DNA of 64,000 bases from Viridibacterium sp035456105 (GCA_035456105.1 DATIDV010000024.1:7729-71728), one strand, 5' to 3'; numbered from the stretch's first letter, positions 30,243 to 39,504 are shown. A program made the numbers and translations. Notes: generated by a model not told the origin, from the sequence alone.

Positions 30243-32063
30243 ATGAAATCGCCCATACAGATCTATCTGGAAGCGCTGCACAAGGAACTTTCCAAGGAAC
30301 GAAGCGGGCAACTCGCCAGCTATATCCCGGAACTGGCGCGGGTCGATCCGGATCAGTTCGGCATCTGCCTCGTAACAATGGATGGCGTGGCCTACTGTGT
30401 GGGCGATACCGATGCGAGCTTCACCATCCAGTCCATCTCCAAGGCTTTCGTCTATGCCGCGGCACTGGCCGACCGCGGACAGGAATACGTGGCCGGCAAG
30501 GTTGGCGTGGAGCCGAGCGGCGATGCCTTCAATTCGATCAGCCTGCATCCCCAGACCGGGGCGCCGCTCAATCCCATGATCAATGCTGGTGCCATTGCGA
30601 CCACCAGCATGGTCGCCGGAGAGACGCCGGATGCACAGTGGCAGCGCATAGAGGCCGCGATGGGCGCCTTCATCGGGCACGAAATCAGCGTCGACGAAGC
30701 GGTGTGTCGTTCCGAGAGCGAGACCGGTCATCGCAACCGCGCGATTTCCTGGATGCTGAAGAACTTCAACATCGTCGAAGGCGATCCGATGGCGAAGCTG
30801 GAAAACTACTTCCGCCAATGCTCCATCCTCGTCAATTGCCGCGACCTTGCCTACATGGCGGCGACGCTGGCCAATAACGGCACGCATCCGCTCAGTCGCG
30901 TGCGCACCCTGCCCTCCGAGTACGTCGAGCGCGTCCTCGGCGTCATGGCAACCTGCGGCATGTACGACTACGCCGGCAGCTGGCTGTATGAAGTCGGCAT
31001 GCCGGCCAAGAGCGGCGTCGGCGGCGGCATCGTCGCGGTACTGCCCGGGCGCTTCGGCATCGGCGTGTTCTCGCCGCGCCTCGACGAGAAGGGCAATAGC
31101 GTGCGCGGTATCGCGGTGTGCAAGCGCCTGTCGCGCGACATCGGCCTGAACATCTTCAGCTGGACCTCCGACCCGTCGATGGCGCTGGGCCGCATCTACA
31201 CCGGCGCCAACGCGCCCTCGCGGCGCCAGCCCGGCGGCGAGGCGCGCGAGCTGCTCAGGGCGCGCGCGCATCGCATCAAATACCTCAGCCTGAACGGCTA
31301 TCTGGCCGTGGACGGCATCGAGTATGTGATCCGGCAGATGCTCACGCTGGCGCCGGACACGCACAGCTTCATTCTCGACATGCATCAGGTGATCGGCATC
31401 TCCGAGAGCGCCGCGCGCCTGCTCAACCAGGCGCGTGCCAGCTTCCGCAACGATGACATCGCGGTGACCTTCTCGCGCATCCACGGTCGGCCGCAGATCT
31501 CGGCGCCGCTGAGCAAGACGGCCGGTGCCGGTCTGGGTTTCCTGAGTTTCGAAGACAACGACCTGGCCGTCGAGTGGTGCGAGAACCGCTTGCTCGAAGA
31601 CCGCGCGGCCATGCCACAAGTCGCGGGCCGTCTGCAGGACGCAAGACTGTTCAAGGACATGCCGGAGAGTCTGCTGCAGGAGTTGGAGCGGGTCGGCATC
31701 CGTCAGGTCTATGCCGCCAAGGCACCGATTCTCGTCAGCGGCGAGGCCAGCGACGGCCGCATCTTCTTCATCCAGTCGGGGCAGGTCAGCGTCGTCGTGC
31801 CGCTGGAGGATGGCGCCAACCAGCGCATCTCGACGCTGGGCCCAGGCATGGTCTTCGGCGAGATGACCTTGCTCGGCGCCAGCCAGCGTAGTGCTTCGGT
31901 CTTCGCCGACGTCGACAGCAGCTGCATCGTCTTCGACGCCAGCGATCTTGAAAGCATCTCGGCGCGCGATCCGCAGTTCAAGATCAAGCTGCTGGCCAAT
32001 CTCGCCGGCGATCTGGCCGACAAGCTGCGCACGGCGACGCAGTGGATCGCGGCGTTGGCCTGA
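30243..32063 (+). CDS. glsA: Glutaminase A fused to STAS and cyclic-nucleotide-binding domains
   Basis: A 606-aa fusion. Residues 1-310 are a beta-lactamase-fold glutaminase with the Ser64-x-x-Lys67 pair ('SISKAF'), 'NPMINAGAI', 'ATCGMYD' and 'PAKSGVGGGIVAVLPG'. Residues about 335-440 are STAS-like ('VIRQMLTLAPDTHSFILDMHQVIGISESAARLL'). Residues about 480-600 are a cNMP-binding domain with the phosphate cassette 'FGEMTLLGASQRSASV', including the ligand Arg. The enzyme turns glutamine into glutamate and ammonia; the tail suggests allosteric control by cAMP or cGMP. The cyclase gene directly upstream makes this likely. Confidence 0.93.
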   Translation: MKSPIQIYLEALHKELSKERSGQLASYIPELARVDPDQFGICLVTMDGVAYCVGDTDASFTIQSISKAFVYAAALADRGQEYVAGKVGVEPSGDAFNSISLHPQTGAPLNPMINAGAIATTSMVAGETPDAQWQRIEAAMGAFIGHEISVDEAVCRSESETGHRNRAISWMLKNFNIVEGDPMAKLENYFRQCSILVNCRDLAYMAATLANNGTHPLSRVRTLPSEYVERVLGVMATCGMYDYAGSWLYEVGMPAKSGVGGGIVAVLPGRFGIGVFSPRLDEKGNSVRGIAVCKRLSRDIGLNIFSWTSDPSMALGRIYTGANAPSRRQPGGEARELLRARAHRIKYLSLNGYLAVDGIEYVIRQMLTLAPDTHSFILDMHQVIGISESAARLLNQARASFRNDDIAVTFSRIHGRPQISAPLSKTAGAGLGFLSFEDNDLAVEWCENRLLEDRAAMPQVAGRLQDARLFKDMPESLLQELERVGIRQVYAAKAPILVSGEASDGRIFFIQSGQVSVVVPLEDGANQRISTLGPGMVFGEMTLLGASQRSASVFADVDSSCIVFDASDLESISARDPQFKIKLLANLAGDLADKLRTATQWIAALA

Positions 32064-32115
32064 GCGCGCTCAGGATGTGTTTCACGCGCCGTGTTTATTC
32101 AGCAAGCCTTGACGT

Positions 32116-32143
32116 AAAAAGAGCCGCGCAAGCGGCTCCTTTC
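32116..32143. terminator. Bidirectional intrinsic terminator
   Basis: AAAAA, then GAGCCGC-GCAA-GCGGCTC (32121-32138), then CTTTCT. A 7-bp GC-rich stem sits between the convergent glutaminase gene and the exported NTF2-like gene. Confidence 0.75.
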
Positions 32144-32161
32144 TCCTGGGCATGCAGGCGG

Positions 32162-32602
32162 TCAGATGCGTACGGCCTGGCGAGCGAGCAGTTTCCAGTC
32201 GCTGCCCTGTTTTTGCCACACGGTGAGGATGTGGAGCTTGACCGTGCCCGGCTTGCCGCCGTCATTGGTCGCGGCGGACAGGGTATGACGCACGATGGCG
32301 GTGTTGCCAACGACGCGCACGGTCTGCTCGCTCAGATCGATGGACACGAAGTCAGACGCGCCGCTCAGCAGGTCTGCGACGAAACTGGCCTTGGTGTCGA
32401 TCTTGCCTCCGGAATGTCCGTAGCTCAGATCGTCGGCGAGCAGGGCCTTGAGGGCCGCTTCGTCGGGTGTGACCATCTGCACCCGCAGCTTTTCCACGGC
32501 GCCCGAGACAGCGCTTGTGGCGGCATCGGTCTGCGCTTGCGCGCTGAAACATAGCAAGCACAAGGACAGTCCGGCGATAAGGGGAACGAGCTTTTTCAGC
32601 AT
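32162..32602 (-). CDS. Exported NTF2-like (DUF4440) protein
   Basis: A 146-aa protein from the ATG at 32602 (GGAGG seven bases upstream). The signal peptide 'LVPLIAGLSLCLLCFSAQAQ' gives a periplasmic product with the DUF4440 fold: 'LRVQMVTPDEAALKALLADDLSYGHSGGKIDTKASFVADLLSG', 'RVVGNTAIVRHTLS', 'LTVWQKQGSDWKLLARQAV'. The 'YGHSGG.IDTK' motif is common in this subgroup. The ligand or substrate is unknown. It is the third NTF2-like protein in the window and the only exported one. Confidence 0.88.
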   Translation of the reverse strand: MLKKLVPLIAGLSLCLLCFSAQAQTDAATSAVSGAVEKLRVQMVTPDEAALKALLADDLSYGHSGGKIDTKASFVADLLSGASDFVSIDLSEQTVRVVGNTAIVRHTLSAATNDGGKPGTVKLHILTVWQKQGSDWKLLARQAVRI

Positions 32603-32715
32603 GGCATTGCCTCCTGCAGATTGAGGTGATCGAGGTCGGAAATGAAGAGCAAAGCGGAATAGCAAAACGCATGCAGCGGTCAGCCCTGACCGTTGCATGC
32701 GAGTCTGGCGGCGGC

Positions 32716-33177
32716 TTACTTGAGCGAGTAGCCGCGCCCGCCCATGCAGGCGCCCCAGGCATTCTGGAAGGCCGCGTTACCTTGTTGCGTGGCCGCTGCG
32801 GCCTGCTGGTTCTGTGCGTCCTGCGCGCGAGCCTGCTGACGACGCTGGCCGCGTTGCGCGACACCGCCGGCGACCATGCCGACTGCGGCACCCTTGCCTA
32901 CGTCTTCATCGGCGATGCCGGCGACCACGGCACCGGCGGCGGCACCACGCGCGCGTCCGCCGGCCGGTACGGGCGCTGGCGCGGCCGCAACGGGTTGCTG
33001 CGGCTTGCTCGGGTCGTGGCCGGTCTGGCCCGTGGCCCAGCTGCGGCATTCGTAGTCATCTTTTTTCTGCTGATCGGCCGACTGGCCTTTGGAGGGATAG
33101 GCGTACTGCGCTGACGCGGCGGTGGCCATGCCCAGGCACAGAACGGCAATGCTTGTTCGAAGCGATACAGTCTTCAT
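32716..33177 (-). CDS. Exported glycine-zipper protein
   Basis: A 153-aa protein from the ATG at 33177 (AGGAGA upstream) with a signal peptide ending near 'TAASAQ'. A 'DDYECRSWATGQTGHDP' motif with one Cys is followed by a Pro/Ala linker and the glycine-zipper stretch 'RGAAAGAVVAGIADEDVGKGAAVGMVAGG', then Gln/Arg/Ala-rich sequence and 'FQNAWGACMGGRGYSLK'. The combination is typical of small envelope proteins of the YMGG-like kind. The zipper probably packs in or against a membrane. Function unknown. Confidence 0.8.
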   Translation of the reverse strand: MKTVSLRTSIAVLCLGMATAASAQYAYPSKGQSADQQKKDDYECRSWATGQTGHDPSKPQQPVAAAPAPVPAGGRARGAAAGAVVAGIADEDVGKGAAVGMVAGGVAQRGQRRQQARAQDAQNQQAAAATQQGNAAFQNAWGACMGGRGYSLK

Positions 33178-33370
33178 GAGTTCTCCTGTCATTGTGAATC
33201 GCACGGGGGATGCGCGTCTGTCTACCCAGTATAGTCAGCCGCCGGCCGCGGAAAGTTTCTTGTGAACCGGACGAAGAATGAAACATTTCGTGTGCGGGGG
33301 CCGACCTGCCAACGGGCGCCAGGCCCGACGCAGGGGTCAGCTCTCGATGTAGCGTCCCGGCGGAATGAGA

Positions 33371-34288
33371 TCAGCGGCGCTGAGACGACTCTTCGTGGTG
33401 CGCGCCAATGTATTGCCTGAGCCCTTCAACCAGCGCGTCGAATGTCACGCGGCAGCGCGGGCTGTGGCGCAAGTCCTCATGCATGGTCACCCAGGTTTCG
33501 AGCGGGATCGAGAACGCCGACGGTAGTACGCGTATGAGCCTGGCATCGGCACGGGCCAGCGCACTCTGGCAGCCGCCGATGCCGGCACCGGCGCGGATCA
33601 GCGCAAGTTGTGCCAGATCGCTGTCGGTGCGCAGGCTGAAATCTTCGCGTTGCAGATTGCCGAGATGTTTGTCGAGCTTGCGCAGGAAAGGGGGCTCGAC
33701 ATCAAAGCCGATCAGAGCGTGCTGACCGAGATCGGCGAGGCTGGCGGGCGTGCCATGTCGCGCGAGATAACTCTGGCTGGCATGCAGACCGATGTCCACG
33801 GTACCCACGCGCTGTGCGAGCAATTGCTGCTGGGCCGGCCGCACCATGCGCACCGCCACATCAGCTTCGCGTCGCAAGAGGTCCTGCACCTGATTTGAAG
33901 GCACGAGTTCGATCCGCAGGTCAGGATAGCGCTCGCGCAGCGGCACGAGGATGGCCGGCAGGACCTCGACGGCCATGACTTCGCTGGCGGTGATGCGCAC
34001 GCAGCCCTGCACGCCTTCGCCCTGGCTTTGCGCGGTGCGGCCGAATGCCGCAGCGGCGCTTTCCATCTCGACGGCATGCAGTTGCAAGGCTTGCGCTGCT
34101 TCGGTCGGGAAAAGGCCGCTCGGGGCGCGGATGAACAAGACCTGACTCAGCGAAGCCTCGAGCGCCGCGATGTGCCGCCCGACCGTGGGCTGCGTAATGC
34201 CCAGTGCGCGTGCCGCTGCGGACAGCGAGCCCTCGCGCAGCACGCCCAGAAAGCTCCGGTACAGATCCCAGCTGATATTTTCCGTCAT
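33371..34288 (-). CDS. LysR-family transcriptional regulator
   Basis: A 305-aa LysR protein beginning 'MTENISWDLYRSFLGVLREGSLSAAARALGITQPTVGRHIAALEASLSQVLFIRAPSGLFPTE' (winged helix) with the usual effector domain. The start at 34288 fits the family; longer frames run backwards through the divergent gene. It reads away from an NAD-dependent reductase gene, with a palindromic LysR box at 34299-34314 directly in front of its start, so it probably represses itself and controls that gene. Confidence 0.93.
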   Translation of the reverse strand: MTENISWDLYRSFLGVLREGSLSAAARALGITQPTVGRHIAALEASLSQVLFIRAPSGLFPTEAAQALQLHAVEMESAAAAFGRTAQSQGEGVQGCVRITASEVMAVEVLPAILVPLRERYPDLRIELVPSNQVQDLLRREADVAVRMVRPAQQQLLAQRVGTVDIGLHASQSYLARHGTPASLADLGQHALIGFDVEPPFLRKLDKHLGNLQREDFSLRTDSDLAQLALIRAGAGIGGCQSALARADARLIRVLPSAFSIPLETWVTMHEDLRHSPRCRVTFDALVEGLRQYIGAHHEESSQRR

Positions 34289-34298
34289 GCAAAAATGT

Positions 34299-34314
34299 AT
34301 AGCTGCATCGCTAT
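34299..34314. promoter_or_regulatory. LysR box in a divergent promoter
   Basis: ATAGC-TGCATC-GCTAT has perfect 5-bp arms and fits the T-N11-A rule. It lies 11 bp upstream of the LysR start and 71 bp upstream of the reductase start. Confidence 0.55.
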
Positions 34315-34384
34315 GAAAGGCAATTTCTTTTCGATGCCCGTGCCGCCAGACTGGAATCCTCATCAACGGTTCTGGAGAAAAATC

Positions 34385-35389
34385 ATGGCAAACGACAACA
34401 CGGCTCTGGTCCTCGGCGCACGTGGCGGTGTCGGCGGCGAAATCGCGCGACAGCTGCGCGATGCGGGCTGGCAGGTGCGTGCGCTGCAACGCGGCCTCGC
34501 GTCGGACGAAATGCAACGCGAGGGCATCACCTGGCTCAGGGGCGACGCAATGGTGGCGCAGGACGTGGCGCGCGCCGCGGCGGGCTGCAGCGTGATCGTG
34601 CATGCGGTGAATCCGCCGGGTTACCGCGACTGGGACAAGCTTGTGCTGCCGATGCTCGACAACACGCTGGCTGCGGCGCGCACAGCGCATGCCACAGTCA
34701 TGCTGCCGGGCACGCTCTACAACTACGGGCCGGATGCCTTCCCGCTGATTGCCGACGATGCGCCACAGCAGCCGCTGACCCGCAAGGGCGCGATTCGTGT
34801 GGAGATGGAGAAACGCATGGAGGCAGCGGTCACCGCGGGTGACTGCCGCGTGCTGATCGTGCGCGCCGGTGATTTCTTCGGGCCGCGCACGGGCAATAGC
34901 TGGTTCGCGCAGGGCCTGGTCAAGCCCGGGCAGGCCATCCGCAAGATCACGCGCCCCGGCGTACCCGGCGTGGGTCACCAGTGGGCTTATCTGCCCGATC
35001 TCGGCAGGACGGTGCTGGCCTTGCTGAACCGGCGTCAGACGCTGCCGGATTTTGCGCGCTTCAACTTCGGCGGTCATTGGGATGCGGATGGCGAGCAGAT
35101 GCTGGCCAGCATTCGTGACTGCGTTGCTGCGAACACGGGTCAGGTGCCGCGCATCGTCGGTTTCCCATGGTGGCTGACGGCGCTGGCTGCGCCCTTCGTG
35201 CCGACGCTCAAGGAACTGCGCGAGGTGCGCTACCTGTGGCAGCAGCCGGTGCAGCTCGACAATAGCGGACTGCTCGCCACGCTGGGCGCGGAGCCGCATA
35301 CGCCGTGGGACGAGGCGGTGGAAGCCACATTGCGTGGCCTTGGCTGCCTGAGCGTGGCCGCAATGCGAACGACGGCGCCTGCGCTATGA
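34385..35389 (+). CDS. NAD(P)-dependent epimerase/reductase (extended SDR-like)
   Basis: A 334-aa protein with the nucleotide-binding motif 'ALVLGARGGVGGEIARQLRDAG' at the N-terminus, a negative-charge-free second strand ('VRALQRG'), and 'GTLYNYGPDAFP' in place of the usual YxxxK region. GGAGA precedes the ATG. Its pattern is that of atypical SDR proteins acting as reductases or sugar-nucleotide modifiers. The divergent LysR gene probably regulates it. No pathway neighbour helps to name the substrate. Confidence 0.85.
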   Translation: MANDNTALVLGARGGVGGEIARQLRDAGWQVRALQRGLASDEMQREGITWLRGDAMVAQDVARAAAGCSVIVHAVNPPGYRDWDKLVLPMLDNTLAAARTAHATVMLPGTLYNYGPDAFPLIADDAPQQPLTRKGAIRVEMEKRMEAAVTAGDCRVLIVRAGDFFGPRTGNSWFAQGLVKPGQAIRKITRPGVPGVGHQWAYLPDLGRTVLALLNRRQTLPDFARFNFGGHWDADGEQMLASIRDCVAANTGQVPRIVGFPWWLTALAAPFVPTLKELREVRYLWQQPVQLDNSGLLATLGAEPHTPWDEAVEATLRGLGCLSVAAMRTTAPAL

Positions 35390-35427
35390 CAACAGCCTGA
35401 TTCGCCGGAATTGCGGCGAGCTTTCGC

Positions 35428-36333
35428 TCAACGCATGTTTACGTTCGCCGCGAGGAAGTCGAGCAGCGCACGTACGCGTGCCGGCAGCGGCCCGCCCTGG
35501 CCAAGGTAGACCGCGTGGAACTCCTCGATGTCGCCGGGGTTGAACGCTTCGAGCACGGGTATCAGCAGGCCGGCGCGCAGGTCTTCGCGCACGGTGAATT
35601 CGGCGATTCGCGCGAGGCCAGCTCCGCTGATGGCGTAGGTGCGCAGCGCCTCGCCGTCGCTGGTCTGCAGGTTGCCGACCGTGGGCACGCGCACCACCGC
35701 GCCATCCTGCAGCAGCGGCCAGCCTTCCAGGGTGCGGGCGTAGCAGAAGCTCAGGCGATTATGCAATTCGAGTTCGGCGATGCTCGTTGGTGTGCCGCGC
35801 TGCTGGAGGTAGGACGGCGCGCCGACGATGACCATGCGCGAGCTGCCCAGTCTGCGTGCGACGAGGCTGGAGCTTTTCATCGGACCGGCGCGCACGGCCA
35901 CGTCGACGCGCTCGTCCATGAGGTCGACCACCTTGTCGGTCTGCACGATGACCAGACTGATCTCGGGATACAGCGCGAGGAATTGCGGCACCAATGGCGC
36001 GAGCACGTGCGTGCCGAACGATGCGCTGGTGTTGATGCGGATGTGGCCGGTCGGGCGCTCGCCGGCGGCGGCAATGCGTTCGGCCTCGTCCATGTCGGCG
36101 AGGATGCGCGTGGCGCGCTCGAAGTAGGCCGAGCCTTCCGGCGTGAGCTGGAACTTGCGCGTCGAGCGATTGACGAGACGTGTGCCGAGCCGCGCTTCGA
36201 GCCGCGTCACCAGCTTGCTGACGGCCGAGGGTGACATGCCGCAGACGCGCGCGGCGGCGGAGAAACCGCTCTGTTCGACGACACGCACGAACACTTCCAT
36301 CTCGCCGGAGCGATTGACATCGAGTCGCGCCAT
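35428..36333 (-). CDS. LysR-family transcriptional regulator
   Basis: A 301-aa regulator: 'MEVFVRVVEQSGFSAAARVCGMSPSAVSKLVTRLEARLGTRLVNRSTRKFQLTPEG' is the helix-turn-helix of the large CrgA/AaeR-like LysR group, followed by the 'GHIRINTSASFGTHVLAPLVPQFLALYPEISL' start of the effector domain. It is divergent from an MFS exporter and an aldo-keto reductase, which it likely controls. The 99-bp intergenic space holds no clear perfect palindrome. Confidence 0.93.
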   Translation of the reverse strand: MARLDVNRSGEMEVFVRVVEQSGFSAAARVCGMSPSAVSKLVTRLEARLGTRLVNRSTRKFQLTPEGSAYFERATRILADMDEAERIAAAGERPTGHIRINTSASFGTHVLAPLVPQFLALYPEISLVIVQTDKVVDLMDERVDVAVRAGPMKSSSLVARRLGSSRMVIVGAPSYLQQRGTPTSIAELELHNRLSFCYARTLEGWPLLQDGAVVRVPTVGNLQTSDGEALRTYAISGAGLARIAEFTVREDLRAGLLIPVLEAFNPGDIEEFHAVYLGQGGPLPARVRALLDFLAANVNMR

Positions 36334-36432
36334 GATGAATTCAACTCATAAGTGATTTGACTTCCAGCAGTCTATCGCACTGAAGTGCGCTGCCGCATCA
36401 TCCGTCCCATCTAAACGGACAGGAATGTTGTC

Positions 36433-37602
36433 ATGCCACTCGCGCTTTACGCCCTCACCGTCGGGGCCTTCGGTATCGGCGTTACCGAATTCGTCATCAT
36501 GGGTCTGCTGCTGGAAATCGGCACCGACCTGCACGTCAGCATCGCCGCCGCCGGCCTGCTCATCACCGGTTATGCGCTGGGCGTCGTCGCCGGCGCGCCG
36601 CTGCTCACCACGCTGACCAGTCGTTGGTCGCGCAAGACCGTGCTGATCGGCCTGATGGTGATTTTCACGCTCGGCAATGCAGCCTGTGCAATTGCACCGG
36701 ACTATGGCTTGCTGATGGCGGCGCGCGTGCTTACCGCGCTGGCACATGGCACTTTCTTCGGCGTCGGTTCGGTGGTCGCCACCGGCCTCGTGGCGCCTGA
36801 GCGCCGCGCCTCGGCCATTGCTGCGATGTTCACCGGCCTCACCGTCGCGAACATTCTCGGCGTGCCTTTTGGTACCTGGCTCGGTCAGCAGTTCGGCTGG
36901 CGCGCCACCTTCTGGGCCGTGACCGCGATTGGCATTGCCGCGCTGGCGGTCATCGCCGTGGCCGTGCCGAAGGACAAGACACCGACCGAAGCGAGCGACT
37001 GGCGCGCCGACCTGATCGCCATGACGCGTCGCCCGGTCCTGCTCGGCCTTGCGACAACCGTGCTCGGCTTTGGTGGTGTGTTCGCGGTGTTCACCTATAT
37101 TGCACCGATGCTCACGCAGATCACCGGCTTCGCCGACAGCGCTGTTTCGCCAATCCTGCTGGTGTTCGGTGGCGGTCTCGTCGTCGGCAATCTGCTTGGC
37201 GGCCGCCTCGCGGATCGCGCCTTGCTGGCGACCGTGTTCGGCTCGCTGGTCGCCCTCACCGCCGTGCTCGGTCTCATGACATTTGCAATGCACGACAGGA
37301 TCACGGCGATCGCCTTCGTCGGCCTGCTCGGCGCAACAGGTTTCGCCACGGTGGCGCCACTGCAGATGTGGGTGATGGAGAAAACGCAGGGCGCGGGCCA
37401 GAGCCTGGCTTCGAGTTTCAACATCGCCGCCTTCAATCTCGGCAATGCGCTCGGCGCATGGGTCGGTGGTGTGGTTATCGAACGCGGCGCGGGGCTTGGT
37501 GCCGTGCCGCTCGTTGCCGCGCTGCTGCCGCTGGCTGCGGTCGTTGTGGTGGCTCTGGGCTTGCGGCTGGATCGCCCGCGTGCCGTGGCCGTGCCCGCCT
37601 GA
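36433..37602 (+). CDS. MFS exporter, DHA1 (AraJ-like) family
   Basis: A 389-aa 12-helix protein. 'LYALTVGAFGIGVTEFVIMGLLLEIGTDLHVSIAAAGLLITGYALGVVAGAPLLTTLTSRWSRKTVLIGLM' is the typical start of the AraJ/YdhP arabinose-efflux-like DHA1 group with motif A; 'GVPFGTWLGQQFGWR' is motif C. It lies 36 bp before an aldo-keto reductase gene on the same strand, so the two are cotranscribed under the divergent LysR gene. It probably exports small metabolites or toxic compounds. Confidence 0.92.
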   Translation: MPLALYALTVGAFGIGVTEFVIMGLLLEIGTDLHVSIAAAGLLITGYALGVVAGAPLLTTLTSRWSRKTVLIGLMVIFTLGNAACAIAPDYGLLMAARVLTALAHGTFFGVGSVVATGLVAPERRASAIAAMFTGLTVANILGVPFGTWLGQQFGWRATFWAVTAIGIAALAVIAVAVPKDKTPTEASDWRADLIAMTRRPVLLGLATTVLGFGGVFAVFTYIAPMLTQITGFADSAVSPILLVFGGGLVVGNLLGGRLADRALLATVFGSLVALTAVLGLMTFAMHDRITAIAFVGLLGATGFATVAPLQMWVMEKTQGAGQSLASSFNIAAFNLGNALGAWVGGVVIERGAGLGAVPLVAALLPLAAVVVVALGLRLDRPRAVAVPA

Positions 37603-37638
37603 ACCCACTCACTCTCGTATCAACCCAGGAGAACTCAA

Positions 37639-38673
37639 ATGGAATACAGACGTCTAGGCGAATCCGGTCTCAAGGTACCGGCACTCAGTTTCGGCACGGG
37701 CACTTTCGGTGGCACGGGCCCGCTGTTCGGTGCATGGGGCACCAGCGACGCCCAGGAAGCACGGCGACTGGTCGACATCTGCCTCGAGGCCGGCGTGAAT
37801 CTGTTCGACACGGCCGATGTGTACTCGGGCGGCGCGTCGGAGGAAGTGCTCGGTGCTGCCATCAAAGGGCGGCGTGACAGCGTGCTGATCTCGACCAAGA
37901 CTTCGCTGCCGATGGGCGACGGGCCGAACGATGCCGGCTCATCGCGCTCGCGCCTGATCCGCGCCGTCGACGATGCGCTGCGCCGCCTCGGCACCGACTA
38001 CATCGACCTGCTGCAACTGCACGCCTTCGACGCCGGCACGCCCATCGAGGAAGTGCTCGCCACCCTGGATGCGCTGGTGAGGGCCGGCAAGCTGCGCTAC
38101 GTCGGCGTGTCGAACTTCTCGGGCTGGCAGGTGATGAAATCGCTGGCGATCGCCAAGGAAAATGGCTGGCCGCGCTACGTCGCGCACCAGGTTTACTACT
38201 CGCTGCTCGGTCGCGACTACGAATGGGACTTGATGCCTTTCGCCAAGGATCAGGGCGTCGGTGCGTTGGTGTGGAGTCCGCTCGGCTGGGGTCGCCTCAC
38301 CGGCAAGATCAGGCGCGGTCAGCCGCTACCTGAAGGCAGTCGCCTGCATGCTACGGCAGAGTTCGGCCCGCCAGTGGATGACGAGTTGATGTACCGCGTG
38401 ATTGACGTGCTCGAGGCCATCGCTGGCGAGACCGGAAAGACGGTGCCGCAGATCGCCATCAACTGGCTGCTGCAACGCCCGACGGTATCGTCGGTAATCA
38501 TCGGTGCGCGCAACGAGGCGCAGTTGCGTCAGAACCTTGGCGCCGTCGGCTGGAACCTGACGACGGAACAGGTCGCACGGCTGGATGCCGCCAGCATGGT
38601 GACGGCTCCGTATCCGCACTTTCCCTATCAGCGGCAGGATGCCTTTGCGCGACTGAACCCGCCAGCCGTGTAA
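37639..38673 (+). CDS. Aldo/keto reductase
   Basis: A 344-aa (beta/alpha)8-barrel oxidoreductase with the tetrad Asp57 and Tyr62 ('NLFDTADVYSGG'), Lys87 ('LISTKTS') and His128 ('LLQLHAFD'). The C-terminal 'SSVIIGARNEAQLRQNLGAVGW' binds NADPH. It belongs to the YajO/PhrA-type large AKR group. An AGGAGA site precedes the ATG. It is operonic with the MFS exporter. A second aldo-keto reductase at 39548 belongs to the same broad group but is not in this operon. Confidence 0.95.
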   Translation: MEYRRLGESGLKVPALSFGTGTFGGTGPLFGAWGTSDAQEARRLVDICLEAGVNLFDTADVYSGGASEEVLGAAIKGRRDSVLISTKTSLPMGDGPNDAGSSRSRLIRAVDDALRRLGTDYIDLLQLHAFDAGTPIEEVLATLDALVRAGKLRYVGVSNFSGWQVMKSLAIAKENGWPRYVAHQVYYSLLGRDYEWDLMPFAKDQGVGALVWSPLGWGRLTGKIRRGQPLPEGSRLHATAEFGPPVDDELMYRVIDVLEAIAGETGKTVPQIAINWLLQRPTVSSVIIGARNEAQLRQNLGAVGWNLTTEQVARLDAASMVTAPYPHFPYQRQDAFARLNPPAV

Positions 38674-38759
38674 ACGCAGCTTGATGCAGGCCTCCGGCTG
38701 GCTGTAGGCTGTGATCGGGGCGTCGGCTGAGGGCGTCTCGTCACCACGGCGAGGTCACC

Positions 38760-39026
38760 ATGCGTACCGCTTTGTTCTTGCTGGCAGGGTTTTTGTTGCT
38801 CGCTGCGTGCTTCGTGGTCGGCAAGCTCTTTTCGGCGAACTATCCTGAAGCAATGCGCGTGGTGACGGCTGCCTTCGTTGCGCTGTGGGCGGTGATCACC
38901 GGCTTCAATATGTGGGTTGGCGTCAATCGTGCTGGCTATGGCGCGATGGAGGAGTTGCCGATTTTCGTAGTGCTCTTCGGCCTCCCGGCCGTCGTAGCCA
39001 TCCTGCTCAAGTGGAAGGCGTTCTGA
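38760..39026 (+). CDS. Small three-helix membrane protein
   Basis: An 88-aa hydrophobic protein with three predicted transmembrane helices: 'LFLLAGFLLLAACFVVGKLF' (5-24), 'VVTAAFVALWAVITGFNMWVGV' (34-55) and 'ELPIFVVLFGLPAVVAILLKW' (65-85). The motif 'FNMWVGVNRAGY' in the middle loop is conserved-looking. The family is not one I can name. It is followed one base later by a GNAT gene, so the two are coupled. Confidence 0.75.
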   Translation: MRTALFLLAGFLLLAACFVVGKLFSANYPEAMRVVTAAFVALWAVITGFNMWVGVNRAGYGAMEELPIFVVLFGLPAVVAILLKWKAF

Positions 39027-39027
39027 A

Positions 39028-39504
39028 ATGATCACCAACCTGCAGATCGGACTAGCCAGCGTGGCAGATGCCGCCGTGATCGCGGACATGTCTCGCTCCG
39101 AGATCGAGTACGGACTGCCCTGGGGCTGGACCGCTGCGCGCGTGGCAAGGGTGATGCGCGACCCGACGGTGAACGTTGCGGTAGTGCGCCGGAGCAGCGG
39201 CTTTGCGGGCTTTGGCATCATGAAATACGGTGATGATCGTGCGCACCTTGCATTGTTTGCCGTGCACGCCGCCCATCGCCGCGCCGGCGTAGGCAGTGCC
39301 CTGCTGGCCTGGCTGGAGGAGGTGGCCCGCGTCGCCGGCATCACCACCATCACCGCCGAGGCGCGCATAGACAACGCAAACGGCATGGCATTCTATGAGC
39401 ATCATGGTTTTGTGCAGGCAGTCAGAATTGCGCACATGTATCACGGCAAGCTCGATGGTGTGCGGCTCGTGAAACGGCTGTCTGTGGAAGTCTCAAAGAT
39501 CTAG
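39028..39504 (+). CDS. GNAT-family N-acetyltransferase
   Basis: A 158-aa acetyltransferase with the acetyl-CoA loop 'VHAAHRRAGVGSALLAWLEEVA' (Q/RxxGxG/A) and the later 'ARIDNANGMAFYEHHGFVQAVR'. It transfers an acetyl group to an amine of unknown identity. The ATG lies one base after the stop of the small membrane protein gene, and GGAAGG within that gene serves as ribosome site. A stem-loop follows the stop. Confidence 0.92.
   Translation: MITNLQIGLASVADAAVIADMSRSEIEYGLPWGWTAARVARVMRDPTVNVAVVRRSSGFAGFGIMKYGDDRAHLALFAVHAAHRRAGVGSALLAWLEEVARVAGITTITAEARIDNANGMAFYEHHGFVQAVRIAHMYHGKLDGVRLVKRLSVEVSKI

Noticed and set aside
33337..33370. Possible remnant gene end ('DLIPPGRYIES' then stop on the minus strand) right after the LysR stop
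   Set aside because: It looks protein-like but is only about 15 codons outside the LysR gene and lacks any upstream continuation outside that gene.
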